Shown here: positions 44,607 through 56,662 of the stretch, piece by piece | Layout: each line of letters opens with the position of its first letter | How positions within the stretch are numbered: position 1 is the first letter of the stretch | NCBI GenBank assembly: GCA_017354895.1 | Contig: CP071494.1 | Location: 3,844,001 to 3,908,000 of the forward strand | Length of the DNA stretch: 64,000 nucleotides | Origin: Podospora comata | Taxonomy: Eukaryota > Ascomycota > Sordariomycetes > Sordariales > Podosporaceae | Direction of reading: 5' to 3' | Program-made: the position numbers and the translations under genes | The notes under the pieces: model-generated | The model's database searches: none | What the model saw: only the letters and a program-made list of their open reading frames with translations | Told to the model about the DNA's origin: nothing

Positions 44607-46062
44607 GCTCCTGTTGATGTTAAGGGAGATGAGTGAAATGTTGAAAACTCAGAGCTATGACTTATGTCTTTATGAAGGAAATCGTGGGAAAAACAACGGA
44701 TACGAAATGAAAGAGTTGGATTATGTTGTCATGATTTTGATGGCCATTATTTATTAGAGGTCAGGAAGTTACGAAGTGTGATACCCCCGTCATTTCACCT
44801 TGACGAGCGAGGGAGGAAATACAGACGGTTTGCCGAGATGGAGTCATGAATGATGCTTTATGATACCAACGGGATGATTAACAACGTATGAGATTGTCTT
44901 TTCAGAAGGGAAAGGAGTTTGGGATCACAACAAGGTCGGATTGTGGTAGGGTTGGTCGAGGACAGGAGAAGGGGGGGGTTGGCGTTGGCGTACTGGATAT
45001 AGTTTGGTTTTTTCGACCAGGCTCAGACGTTATACATATTAATTTTGAGGAATACAAAACACAATAACAACATAGAAAAATAATTTACTAGATTTTTAAA
45101 CTATAATGCTTCTTCTTGTCGATGTTGGCTATTCTATACGATGTTTATAAAAACAATTCTTTACATATCTTCTCACGAGCACAGAACCGCAAAAGCTGGC
45201 CACAAATAGTGTGATTTTGTTTAGACGGAAATCAGAGACAACCTCCACGCTTTTTTCACAGCTCACTCCCAGCAGCCCTTTTTACCAGCATCCATATCTG
45301 ATCTGGAAGAGTGTGAAGTAGATGTCGCTACACACAGACATTACACCTAGCATCTCCATAAAAATATGTGTTTAATGAATACCTTACACTACCTAACAGA
45401 AATTGGCTGTAACCATTGGCTCTTTAGTTGGAATCCTCGTCATTCCCGACCACTAACCACCTAAAAGCATCGGTCTTGTCATATCTGACTGATCCATAAG
45501 CTCAATGAAAAGCAAAGCAATGACGCAAAAAAGAACGATATTGGCCACTATGGCCGACACCCCGCGGTAGTAAGGAACGAGGCAAACCCACGCAGTCATT
45601 CGGCCTTTGGTACGCCCATGTCCAAGAGGCTGTCGTGTAGGGTGTAAGATGCGCATATCTATTTCCTCCTTTCCGTCTGATTGGCGTGCTGAGAACAGAG
45701 GTGAAAAACAAGAAATCCATTATTTCCCAGTTCCAGTTCAACCCCCCATAATCTTTTTTGCCTTTGTGCCAAGTTCTTGTCTGTTGTTAAAGGGTCCCAG
45801 CCCGTCCCGGACTGTCCCAGACCATCCTGTCCCGTCGGTTGCCCACCTATGCTCATGTCATAACGCGAAAAGAAAAGAAAGAGAGAAAACCAGGCATGAT
45901 CTCATATAACCACAGTGCTCCCGCGCCGATCCGTCAGACTCCTCTCCCATTCCCAACCAAACTGCACGTTTGCCAAGCCATATTAAAACCGAAATGAATA
46001 CAGAACCACCCGCCAAAAAAATAGAGAAGCAAACAGGAAAACTAATACAACATAAAACTTGC
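44607..46062. other. Intergenic, AT-rich
   Basis: About 1.45 kb between convergent genes, markedly AT-rich around 45030-45400. It holds both 3' UTRs. No coding frame with family features, RNA gene or repeat was seen. Confidence 0.5.
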
Positions 46063-48714
46063 TCAAGCAAAGGTAGGTGCCGTATAAATCAGAGTGCCCA
46101 TCACCATGGCTCCGCCAATAGCCGCAATCCCTACGCGCTCTGCGAGACGGAACAACCGAACTTTCTTTGTCGGCCTCTCAAACGGACGAAGAACTTGGAT
46201 AGAGGACTCAACAGTCTGGCCACGAACCTCTGTAGCAGCCTCCTCGAGGCCATCGGCCTTGAGGACCTCAGTACCCGCCGTCTCTGGCACACCGCCCCAC
46301 TTCAAGTCGTCCTCTGTTTCTACCGACATATCCTCAGCCTTTCTCTTGCGCTTTACAGAGTCAGAATTCGCCTTCGGCTTCTCTGCCTCGACAAGCGACT
46401 GAGGCTCATCAGCGGTCTGGATCGTAAACTGCACATTGACCTTCTGAGATTCAAGATCGCTAGTCTTCGACGCCACGTTCTCAGCGTTTTGGTCCACGGG
46501 CTTCTCAGTCTCGGGCTCCTTAGTCTTCTCTTGCTCCTTGTAGGCGTTTGGCTGATTTCCGCGGCGTGCAGAGCTCGACAGTAGGCGATCAAGACTATCA
46601 GAACAGATCGGCTGTGTTACGGTGCTGTTGAACGAGGTTTCCATGGGAGGCAGTCTAGAAAAGACCTGTTGATCTAAGCCTGATAGATCTCTCGTGTGCA
46701 TCTCGTTGTCAAACCGGGGGTTGGTGGGCATTGCATTGCAGAGAGCATATACCGACGACGCTGGGCGAGCGGTAGTCTGAGTCTCCAAAGCAGCCTTGTT
46801 GAAGGTCTGGCCAGAGGTCTTGTTGAAATATGCCTTGTTCCCTTCTCGTGCAGACCAGAAGTCTCCTTTGCCTGATTTCAGACACAGAGACTCAAAATCT
46901 CCCTTGAAAGAAGCCGGCCACGAGTTAGGCTGGGTAGTCTTCCGAAGTTCAGGAAGAGGGGGGCCTTGGTGCACAGACTGCGCCCCACCGGGACGATCAT
47001 TCAAGAGCTTTTCAATTGCAATGGGATTGGTACTCTTAGCACCAGCTTCATCCTTCTTCGAGCTGACAGGAATGACGGGCGATGCGGTGTCTGAAGCCGG
47101 GTAGTCCAAAGTGTCGTCTTGGTCATCAGACACTACAGGTGCAGTGTGATGGTTATGGATAAGGGTCGGTCTGCCCATCACCGGGGAGAGTGGAAGGGGA
47201 GACGCTGGCTGATCACAGTCAAAGATATCTAGGTCGCCAATAACACCTGCTTTAATGTCAACATTTGAATCGGTAAGCTTGATGGAACAGCAAAGTAAAG
47301 ACATACTCTGATGCTCAGAGGCAGACTCATTGTCATCATCCTCAGAGTAGTTCACCATATCCTCGTCGAGAACGCTTGACCCGTCGCTTTGATCATCCAT
47401 GTCATGATCGCTACCGCTGTCATCGTCATCATCGCTCGAGTATTCACCTTCCATGAAATTTTCAGGATAGTTGACGTTGCTTTCGGCGTCGCTCAACTCG
47501 CTGGTGTTGTCCTGATCCAAACTGTCGAGGCTATAGTTCGAATCCATGTCAGAATCGAGGACGGTTTGCTCAACTGCCTCCAAAGATTGGGCAGTCTGGC
47601 CAAGCGCCGAGGCGAACTCGGTCAAACGAGAAGTAGCAGCCCCCAAGGGCGAAGTACTCTGGATGGGAACACGCCTCGCTGGCTCAGAAATGCTCAGGAT
47701 GTCAAGGTGGTCACCCCCGACATCCTTTGTAACCGCAGCACCAGATGATCCATACTCGGCATCTCTATCCTCTCGGAACATAAGGGGGGACAACGGAGGT
47801 GAGGAGAGGTCGATGAAGGCGGGGCTGCTATTGTTGAAAGAGCCTGCGTTCAGTTTGGAGGTCCAGGCATGGCTCTGGCTGGAGGCCTCAGGCTCCGTAA
47901 GATCGATCACCTCGACTCCAGGGACAAATTTGGGCGGAAGCGAATGTGGTGAGGTCGAAGCTGTCTGGGGATTCATTGTCGCGGAGTGGCTAGAATAAAT
48001 GCTGCTGTCGGTAGAATAATCATCAACATCAGAGCTGACTTCGGAGTCGTCCGGGACCTGAAATGTTCTCGAGCCACAGTCGTCGCCGACGCTGAAGGTC
48101 TCAGTCAGTGCCGACGAGGCAAATGAGGATGGGACGTACTTTTTAGTGGGCTCGTTGAACGAGACACCAAACTTGACCGAAACAGGCATGAATCTCGAAG
48201 TGCCACGATCGACTGGAAGACCGAAGGTGAGCCTGTCGCCGTCCTTGAGCTCTCTGGGCTCTTTCTCAAGCTTCTCGCGCTCGTTGAGATAGGTTCCGTG
48301 CAGAGAACCCTTGTCCCGGACCTGGACTTTCTACATGGGTGATCAGTAAGCATACGATGGCAGAAGCTGAAACGTCACCGCGAAGCCCGTACCTTCTCGT
48401 CGATATCAACGCTAATTTCAGCGTGGTCCCGTGACATAACAGCGCTGTCAAACCAAGCGTTGTTTTCGGCAGGAACGAACCCTTTGGCAGAGACCTTGGA
48501 GGCACGACCGATGGCAATCGTGTTGTTCAAGGCTGTCAGGGTGATTTGTCGCCGAGAATAGGTGGTGGCTGCGGCTGTGCTGCTTTCTGAACTCTCAACC
48601 GTGAGATCGATTTGAGCTGTATGAAGACAGAGTGTTAGTTGGTTGAATTGAAGAAGAAAAGGAAAAGAAAACAGGTGACAGACCTAGACTCTCGGCACGT
48701 GAATTGGCCGCCAT
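46063..48714 (-). CDS. FHA-domain protein with C-terminal membrane anchor
   Basis: Four exons (48714-48684, 48616-48393, 48330-47307, 47246-46063) give 820 residues. An FHA phosphothreonine-binding domain lies at about 28-135, with the signature IGRASKVSAKGF, SRDHAEI and DKGSLHGTYLNE. It is followed by long disordered, Ser/Asp-rich sequence with a very acidic patch (about 375-425). One hydrophobic segment at the extreme C-terminus (VGIAAIGGAMVMGTLIYTA) makes it a likely tail-anchored protein of the ER or outer mitochondrial membrane. FHA plus tail anchor is the plan of SLMAP/Far9-Far10/PRO45 of the STRIPAK complex, but the coiled coils of that family are not evident, so the assignment is open. 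The 60-nt third intron is stop-free and in frame. Confidence 0.82.
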
Positions 48715-50589
48715 CTTGCTCTTTGCCTTGACGGAATGGCGTATGTGGGTGGGTAAGGTGGCCAGAGTTTAAATGGGAGTTGAGAGAGCAAGCTTTTGGC
48801 TGCAGAACAGTCGAAGTCAATTCTGCCAGCGAGCAAGCTTGGAGGTGATGATAAGAGGAGGGCGAGACCGGGGAGCTCGGAAAGTCAGGTGCAGTCGCAC
48901 GAAGAGGAGGGGAAATCGAATGAGAGAATGGTTGAAGCAACCGGAGTGAAGTGGTCCCCCTCCCACGTCAGACAAAGCTCGGGCCTATGACTGGCGGGTT
49001 GGATGGTTTGTTAGCTGGCTGACTCTTGTGTGATGACTAGGTTGGGTGCTCTTCCAAGGTTGCTGGATGAGAAGAGAGCGAGGGGCGGCGGATAACGAGG
49101 CCAGACAATGGGAGTCGAGTGAAATAGAATGGGGGACAGCTGGAGAGTCGCGCAGCGGTCCTCAGGTTTGTTTACGGTTCAAAGAATCAAACCGGTATCG
49201 TGGATAGGTAGCCTGGAGGCAAGTGTGAAAGGAAGAAGAAATGGAAGGGACAGAAGCGGGCAGTTTAGGTTCAGGCAGCCCCGGAGAGTAGGAAGGTGCT
49301 CGTGATCTACTATGGGAGCCTTCCCGGGCGGGGCAATACGCTGAGCTTCCCAAATCAGGCAGACAGACGCATCCGATAAGTGAAAGGCTGTCTTATCGCG
49401 CGATGGCTTGGGCAATTTGGAGGGGTGAAATGGGGGTGAATCATTCGTATGTGGCTGAACTAAGCTTGGAGGTGGAGGACTGGATAGGCCGGTCTGTCGT
49501 TGACTTCGCTGGCTCCGGGCTTGCCATGTCCGAGTTGAGCTCCGTAGAATTATCTCAGGTTTGGTGGTAAGCAAGCTTTCACTGGATACCTGGGACCACC
49601 TTCTTTGAAGAGATGGTGATGTCGAGGGTGCTTCCGGCGAAGTGCTGAATGCGGGGCAGCTTGGACCGGGAGTGAGGTGACAGCATTCACCAGCTGCCAG
49701 TGGTAAGGACGAAGGCTGCCTGTTTGCTACAGGACCACGCCGCAACCCGGATTCGCCAGCACTTGCTCACGTTTAGGTCGTTGGCCGATGCTGGGTTCAT
49801 GCCACAATGTTGATGGAGGCCTTTTGATAACTTGACAACTTTCAACCTCGAAGACAGACTACAAGTTTCGAGGGACATTCACCTTCACAGTTTCAAATGA
49901 CTGCTAGTGAAAGACATCAAGATAACAACAGACCTTGCTTTTGGTAGGGATATAAGTCCCTGGAAAGGCCATGAATGCCTTGACCGAGTCTATCCAAGTA
50001 TGGAGAGCATTTCTCAATTTCATAAAAAGGCTTAATGTCTCATTCGAGCATGAACTTTGGGGTGGCATTTGCAGCATGATAGTCGCACAAGTCACCCTTT
50101 AACACTGATTCAAAGTCTGTGTATAAGTGGGTGTCGCCGTCATGGCTGATCGCTGAGACTGGGGTCCCCTGTGTACTGCCCCTCCATCCAAGTTCAAATC
50201 ACGTGCCAGGCTTTGAGGGTGGGCGAGTGGGTCTCGCTGTTTCGTGGCCCAGTGGGTGGCACAGGGGAGCTGGACGCTGCTGGGTACGTAAGTCGATATG
50301 GAACAGTCGACTTCTTGCGAGTCAAAGATACGCCGCATCACCAACCAACACATCTTCACATATATGCACCCTCACATATAAAACCTGAGCGAGCAGGCGA
50401 GAACTTGCACCTCAACACAAACAACCATCCCCAGATTCTCGAGCCGACTCCCACTCGAGCCTACTGCGTGCGATAGATACCGTTCGGTGACCGCCACTTC
50501 ACCGCCGAGACCAAACCTCCCCTGATTCCCAAAGACACCCAACATCCACATCAACACCACCGCTGTTGGCGCACAGCGATATCACCAAC
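48715..50589. promoter_or_regulatory. Divergent promoter region, FHA gene and vps1
   Basis: About 1.9 kb between divergent start codons. The right end (50390-50589) is a CA/CT-rich leader of vps1. Open frames of up to 188 codons on the minus strand (49179-49745) have no ATG-led family-like sequence and were not called. No RNA gene was seen. Confidence 0.5.
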
Positions 50590-52969
50590 ATGACGGTCGA
50601 CACACAAACGCTGGCCACCCCCGGCGGTATTTCCGACCCTGGCCTCATCAAGTATGCCATGCCCCCCGCCCCGCGCGCGCTCCCTCTCAGGCCCAGTTGT
50701 CTTGGCTCTTCTTTAGGCACTAACCTCCGGATGTAGGCTGGTCAACAAGCTTCAAGATGTCTTCACCACCGTTGGTGTCAACAACCCTATCGATCTCCCA
50801 CAAATAGTCGTCGTTGGCAGTCAGTCGAGCGGCAAGAGTTCCGTATTAGAAAATATCGTCGGTCGTGACTTGTATGTGCCCCCCTGACAGCCCCCTATTC
50901 TCGCTCTTGGCATGGTTGAGCTGACGGTATTCTTCGATGCAGTCTCCCTCGTGGTTCCGGTATCGTCACTCGTCGACCGCTTGTACTGCAGCTTATCAAC
51001 CGGCCTGCGACGGCTGACTCTAATGGCGTCGATGAGAAGCTTGCCGGTAGCACCGACAAGGCCGCCAACACGGACGAGTGGGGCGAGTTCCTGCACATCC
51101 CCGGCCAAAAGTTCTACGACTTCAACAAGATCCGCGAGGAGATCAACCGAGAGACCGAGGCCAAGGTGGGCCGGAATGCCGGCATCTCACCTGCCCCCAT
51201 CAACCTTCGCATCTATTCGCCCAATGTCCTGAACCTTACCCTGGTCGATTTGCCCGGCCTGACAAGAGTGCCTGTCGGTGATCAGCCGCGAGATATCGAG
51301 AGACAGATTCGTGACATGATCCTCAAGTTTATTCAGAAGTCAAACGCCATTATCCTGGCCGTCTCGCCTGCCAACGTCGATTTGGCCAACTCGGATGGTC
51401 TCAAGTTGGCGAGGGAGGTGGACCCCGAGGGTCAGAGAACGATCGGTGTGCTCACCAAGGTTGATTTGATGGACGAGGGAACCGATGTGGTGGATATTCT
51501 TGCGGGCCGCATCATTCCCTTGAGACTTGGCTACGTCCCCGTCGTGAACCGTGGTCAAAGGGATATTGACAACAAGAAGCCCATCAACGCCGCCCTCGAC
51601 GCTGAAAAGGCCTTTTTCGACAACCACAAGGCTTATCGTAACAAGAGCTCTTACTGCGGCACACCCTATCTCGCCCGCAAGCTCAACCTTATTCTTATGA
51701 TGCACATCAAGCAAACGCTTCCAGAGATTAAGAGCCGTATCTCAAACTCTCTTCAAAAGTACACACAGGAGCTCGAGTCCCTTGGCCCATCGATGCTGGG
51801 CAACAGTGCCAACATCGTGCTGAACATTATCACCGAGTTTACCAACGAATGGCGAACGGTTTTGGACGGCAACAATACGGAGCTTTCGAGCAATGAGCTG
51901 TCAGGTGGTGCCAGAATCAGCTTTGTCTTCCATGAGCTTTACTCGAACGGTATCAAGGCGGTTGACCCCTTTGACCATGTCAAGGATGTCGACATTCGCA
52001 CCATTCTCTACAACTCGTCTGGCTCCTCCCCAGCACTCTTTGTCGGCACTACAGCATTTGAGCTTATTGTGAAGCAACAGATCAAGCGGTTGGAAGAGCC
52101 AAGCTTGAAGTGTGCTTCGCTGGTCTATGACGAGCTTGTGCGCATTCTTACGAACCTGCTTAGCAAGCAGCTCTACCGCCGCTACCCAGGACTGAAGGAG
52201 AAGATCCACGCCGTAGTTATCTCGTTCTTCAAGAAGGCCATGGAGCCGACCAACAAGCTGGTGAAGGACTTGGTCGCCATGGAAGCGTGTTACGTCAATA
52301 CGGGACACCCTGACTTCCTGAACGGCCACCGCGTAAGTGTCGCTTATCTTGTTGATATATGACGTTCGTACTGACCATGATTGTGAAGGCTATGGCGATT
52401 GTCAACGAAAAGCACAACCCTTCCAGGCCTGTTCAGGTGGACCCCAAGACGGGCAAGCCTCTGGCGAACACGCCCAGAGCCGCCAGCCCAACACTTGTGG
52501 CCTCGGCGGATGGTGATTCCAACAATAGCGGTTTCTTTGGCAGCTTCTTTGCCGCCAAGAACAAGAAGAAGGCGGCCGCCATGGAGCCCCCACCGCCCAC
52601 TCTCAAGGCCTCTGGCACTTTGTCAGAGCGGGAGAACATCGAGGTCGAAGTCATCAGTACGTACCATCATTCCTGTGAATCAAATAAATGGACTGCGCTA
52701 ACAAAGGCTGTACAGAGCTGCTGATTTCCTCATACTTCAACATTGTCAAGCGCACCATGATCGACATGGTGCCAAAGGCTATCATGCTGAACCTTGTCAG
52801 CTTCACAAAGGAAGAAATGCAGAAAGAGCTTCTCGAGAACATGTACCGGCAGAGCGAGCTTGACGACCTCCTCAAGGAGAGCGACTACACGATTCGGAGG
52901 CGGAAGGAGTGCCAGCAAATGGTGGAAAGTCTTGGGCGGGCCAGTGAGATTGTTAGCCAGGTTCAATGA
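50590..52969 (+). CDS. vps1: Dynamin-like GTPase Vps1
   Basis: Five exons (50590-50651, 50737-50871, 50943-52332, 52389-52656, 52716-52969) give 702 residues (yeast Vps1: 704). The GTPase domain carries G1 GSQSSGKSS (48-56), the G2 region [12 protein letters not shown]3 DLPGLT and G4 TKVDLMD. The dynamin middle domain follows, then a variable Ala/Lys/Pro-rich insert B (about 555-610) and the GED ending [15 protein letters not shown] short insert with [14 protein letters not shown] after the G2 region and the N-terminus [15 protein letters not shown] favour Vps1 over Dnm1. Vps1 drives membrane scission in Golgi-to-vacuole sorting, endocytosis and peroxisome division. No PH or Pro-rich domain is present, as expected. 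Confidence 0.95.
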
Positions 52970-53546
52970 GGTATTTGAGTAGCAGACTTTGACCGCACGA
53001 AGGTTGGGCATGGAGGATTAATGTCTTGTTTGCTTATTTTTTAGAGGGACTCGATTCTCCTTTATCGATACCATGGTTGAGCGTCGGGTAGCCAGAATCA
53101 GAAATGTTGCATGTTCATCTGTGCCATCCACACAGGTTGTGTGACAACGCTTGTATCATGCCACAGGACCTTGTTCTCCGGCACATGTCACCAACTCAAA
53201 CGAGGCCCGGCAATGCTCGGGTTTTAGGGGCCGATATTTACGGGACAGGGTCATCATCCGACCACCTCCGCACATCGGTTCGGGAAAGAGGGTAGTAAAA
53301 TGTAGGTAATAGAAGCATTTTCCCCACTTTGTCGTGTTGAATCAATGAAAGTCGTCATCGCGGGTTGCCCCGATGACTGGGAGAGAGGCGGGGGGTGGGG
53401 GGTTGATATGCATATAAAATAAAGCTTGTTTGGCGCCTCGGGAACTGGGTGGTTTGGGGGTTTGTGAACAGTCCAACATCAGAATCTACCGTTCCCAACT
53501 ACAACACCACGTACGTTTTTTGACGAGTCTTTCGACAGCAACAAAC
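52970..53546. promoter_or_regulatory. Intergenic: vps1 3' flank and GGT promoter
   Basis: About 580 bp between two rightward genes. A TATA-like ATATAAAATAAA lies near 53413, about 130 bp before the GGT start. Nothing else is seen. Confidence 0.4.
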
Positions 53547-55502
53547 ATGGTTCTTACCACAGCGTCGGTTTTTCCTTCCAAAGGTGGGCATCAGTTTATG
53601 CCTTGGCCTTCCCGGCGCAGTGTGGTTCATAGCACCAAGGGGGTTGTTGCTTGCTCTCAGCCTTTGGCGGCGAGGTGCGGGTTGGAGATTTTGAGAAAGG
53701 GGGGGAATGCTGCTGTATGTTTTGTTTCTCGTTTACCAGCTTTTATCTATGGGCTGAATAGCTGATTGTTGGATAGGATGCTGCTGTGGCGGTCGCTGCG
53801 GGGATTAACATGACCGAGCCATGCCAGACGGGCATTGGAGGGGATATGTTTTGTCTGTTTTATGACGCCAAAACGAAAAAGGTGTCGGCGCTGAACGGCT
53901 CAGGGAGGGCAGGCGGGAAATGCACGCTTGAGACAATCAGAGGGAGTTTGGGGTTGGGTGGAGCGGATGAGGAGGGGAAGATTCCGATGAGTAGTGTCCA
54001 TGCTGTTACTGTGCCTGGGGCGGCGGCGGGGTGGGTTGATACTGTTGAGAGGTTTGGGAGTGGAAAGCTGAGTTTGGAGGAGATTTTGGGACCGGCGATA
54101 CAGCTGGGGGAGGAGGGGTTCCCGGTTCATGAGCAGACGGCTACCATTGTGAGTTTTATTTCTGGATATATCCGAGTGTGGCAGAGTTGGTGCTGACAAG
54201 TGGGCGGTGTAGTGGGCTCAAGGAGAGCAATCGCTTCGAGATGCCTCTCCCAACTTTAGGGAGATGTTAAAGGCTGATCCAAACGCCCCTGATGGTGTCA
54301 GAGCTCCCAAAGCAGGGGACATCATCAAGCTTCCCAACCTGGCCAAAACATTCCGTGCCCTCGCCGCAGAAGGCAAAAAGGGGTTCTATACCGGCCGTAT
54401 TGCAGAAGAAATCGTCAAAGTCACCACCTCCCTCGGTGGCCACCTCACACTGGAAGACTTGGAGCACCATCTCACCACCGGCTCCGAGCCCGTCGAGCCC
54501 ATCTCCCTCAAGTTCACCGGCCAAGGCGTCGGCAAGGCAGAAAACGCCGGTGTAGAAGTATGGGAACACCCCCCCAACGGCCAAGGCATCGTCGCCCTCA
54601 TGGCCTTGGGAATTCTCCAACAACTCGAACTCTCGGGTAAGATCCCAACCTGGACAGAAAAAGACCACAACACCGCCCCGTACCTCCACGCCATCATTGA
54701 ATCTCTCCGCATCGCCTTCTCCGACGCAAACTGGTTCCTTGCCGACCCCAACGTCAGCGACGTCCCCACCGCTGGTCTGTTGTCTCCAGAGTACCTCTCC
54801 GAAAGAGCCAAATTATTCTCGCCCACCAAGTCCACACCCGAACTCATCCCCCATGGCTCTCCCGCCCTCCGATCCTCAGACACGGTTTACTTTGCCGTCT
54901 CCGACAGCGAAGGCAACGCAATCTCCTTTATCAACTCCAACTACGGCGGTTTCGGCACGGGCATCATCCCCGCCGGGTGTGGTTTCACCCTCCAAAACCG
55001 GGGCGCGAACTTTTCTCTCGATCCCAAGCATCCCAACGTGCTTGCTCCGAGGAAGAGGCCGTATCATACCATTATTCCCGGTTTGGTGACCAACATCAAC
55101 GATGGGAGCTTGCACAGTGTTTTTGGAGTCATGGGCGGGTTCATGCAGCCGCAGGGACATGTCCAGACGCTGCTGGGGCAGATTGTTGGGGGACTGAACC
55201 CCCAGCAGGCGTTGGATGCGCCGAGGGTTTGTATCGGGGCGGGGATGCCCGAGAATGGAAAGGTGTATGATATGCGGGTGTATGTTGAGGAGGGGATGCC
55301 CGAGGAGACGATCAGGGGCTTGGAGGAGCTGGGACATCAGGTTACCGTTGTCAGGGCGACGCCGGGGGACAAGTGGCAGTCTAGATCGCTGTTTGGGCGT
55401 GGGCAGATTATTCGGTGGACGGTGGATAGTGTAGAGGAGAACAGGGGAGTTTGGTCGGCGGGTAGTGACATGAGGGGTGATGGGGGTGCTTATCCTGCTT
55501 AG
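53547..55502 (+). CDS. Gamma-glutamyltranspeptidase family protein (YwrD-like)
   Basis: Three exons (53547-53714, 53777-54148, 54213-55502) give 609 residues. No signal peptide or membrane anchor is seen ([17 protein letters not shown]), unlike classical GGT, so it should be cytosolic. The Ntn-hydrolase landmarks are present: [43 protein letters not shown] and [10 protein letters not shown]. The autocleavage/nucleophile site is T404 in [11 protein letters not shown], where the pattern matches YwrD-type enzymes better than the TTHYS of E. coli GGT. The small-subunit loop [10 protein letters not shown] replaces the usual NxxFG. The family cleaves or transfers gamma-glutamyl groups from glutathione or related peptides. 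It is convergent with grx5, the stop codons only 144 bp apart. Confidence 0.92.
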
Positions 55503-55646
55503 AATTGATACACTGCATACTTGGGGCGAGAGACCTAGATGCTGGAGTATTTCGAAAGGGAGATATAGTACAGTCTAGGGTATTCATACACGTCTTTTTC
55601 TCCTTTTTTTCTTTCTTTCTGCTTTGCTTTGTAATCGTGACAGTGT

Positions 55647-56269
55647 TCACTCCTTCTTGGCCTCCTCCTCAGCAGCCTCAGCTTCCACAGCCAAAACCTT
55701 CTTCTCCTCCAGCAGCTTCGCCAGCTCGCCGCTCTGGTGCATGGAAACAATTATGTCGCAGCCGCCGACGAACTCTTTGTCGATGTAGAGTTGGGGAATG
55801 GTGGGCCAGTCGCTGTACTCCTTGATTCCTATTTTATTTCACCCAATTTTTGATCAGCATCCCTCTCCCCCGACTTTCTGGATTCACCTTTTTGAAAATG
55901 GATTGAAAACCTACCCTGCCTCAGCTCATTGTCCTCCAAAACGTTAAACGCCGCAAACTTGGCCGGGTCCACCCCCTGCATGCCCAGCACCTGGATCGAC
56001 GCCCTCGAGAAGCCGCACTGGGGCGTCTCGGGGGTGCCCTTCATGAAGAGGACCACGGGCGCCGAGGAGACGGCCTTGTCGATCGCTTGTCTTGTCTGGT
56101 CCGAGAGGAAACGGGCTTGTATCGAGGTGAGGAAGGAGGTGCGGGCTGCTGCTGGGGCGGCAAAGGCCGGGCGGAGGAGTTGCTTTTTTGGCAGAGTTGT
56201 TAGTATTTTTGGGGCATGAATAGGAGGCCAAAGGGGGCATACCCTCGAGAGAATCGTTCTGGCAAACAT
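55647..56269 (-). CDS. grx5: Mitochondrial monothiol glutaredoxin Grx5
   Basis: Three exons (56269-56243, 56182-55915, 55828-55647) give 158 residues. The first 35 residues form a basic, Ala/Arg-rich mitochondrial presequence ([20 protein letters not shown]) split by the first intron. The glutaredoxin domain has the monothiol CGFS active site (C65-S68) in [17 protein letters not shown]. Other landmarks are the conserved [14 protein letters not shown] and the glutathione-binding GGCDI. The tail is acidic ([12 protein letters not shown]). Grx5 passes 2Fe-2S clusters from the Isu scaffold to acceptor proteins. The first intron is 60 nt and stop-free in frame, so unspliced RNA would give a longer presequence. 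It is divergent from the SDR gene over 393 bp. Confidence 0.95.
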
Positions 56270-56662
56270 GTTGGCTGTGTTTGGTGTGGTTGTGCTGCTG
56301 CTGGGAGGCTGCTACTGGAGTGATATGCGCTTGCGCCGGGTATCAGTGCTGGGACATTTTTTGGATGGCGAGCCGACGGCAACCCATGATGTAAGCGGTT
56401 TCTTCGATAATAAGAGGGTTAAGGGTTAGGGTTTTGATCAGGCCAAAGTACCTTGATGGGTAGCGGCCAGTAGGAGATTACTTGGCTTGTGATTGGTCGA
56501 CAGGGGGTGAATTGACTGGACTGGGACGCAATGAATTGGCCTTGGTTTTTCAGTTTCTGGAACCGAATTACGTTTTTGTCAACAGCTTCGAGAGAGATTT
56601 CATACTGAGTTTCATCCATCAAGGACAGTTGAGTTATTTGTTAAAGACAGAAAACCGGCAAC
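56270..56662. promoter_or_regulatory. Shared promoter region of grx5 and the SDR gene
   Basis: The 393 bp between divergent starts must serve both genes. It contains the telobox-like site listed next. No other clear box is seen. Confidence 0.45.
56416..56433. promoter_or_regulatory. Telobox-like motif
   Basis: GGGTTAAGGGTTAGGGTT has nearly three telomere-type repeats, 147 bp before grx5 and 230 bp before the SDR gene. It is a candidate site for Tbf1/Teb1-type Myb factors, inferred from other fungi. Confidence 0.45.

Noticed and set aside
49179-49745. Minus-strand frame of 188 codons
   Set aside because: Pro/Ser-rich with no domain, no convincing start, inside the divergent FHA-vps1 promoter region.
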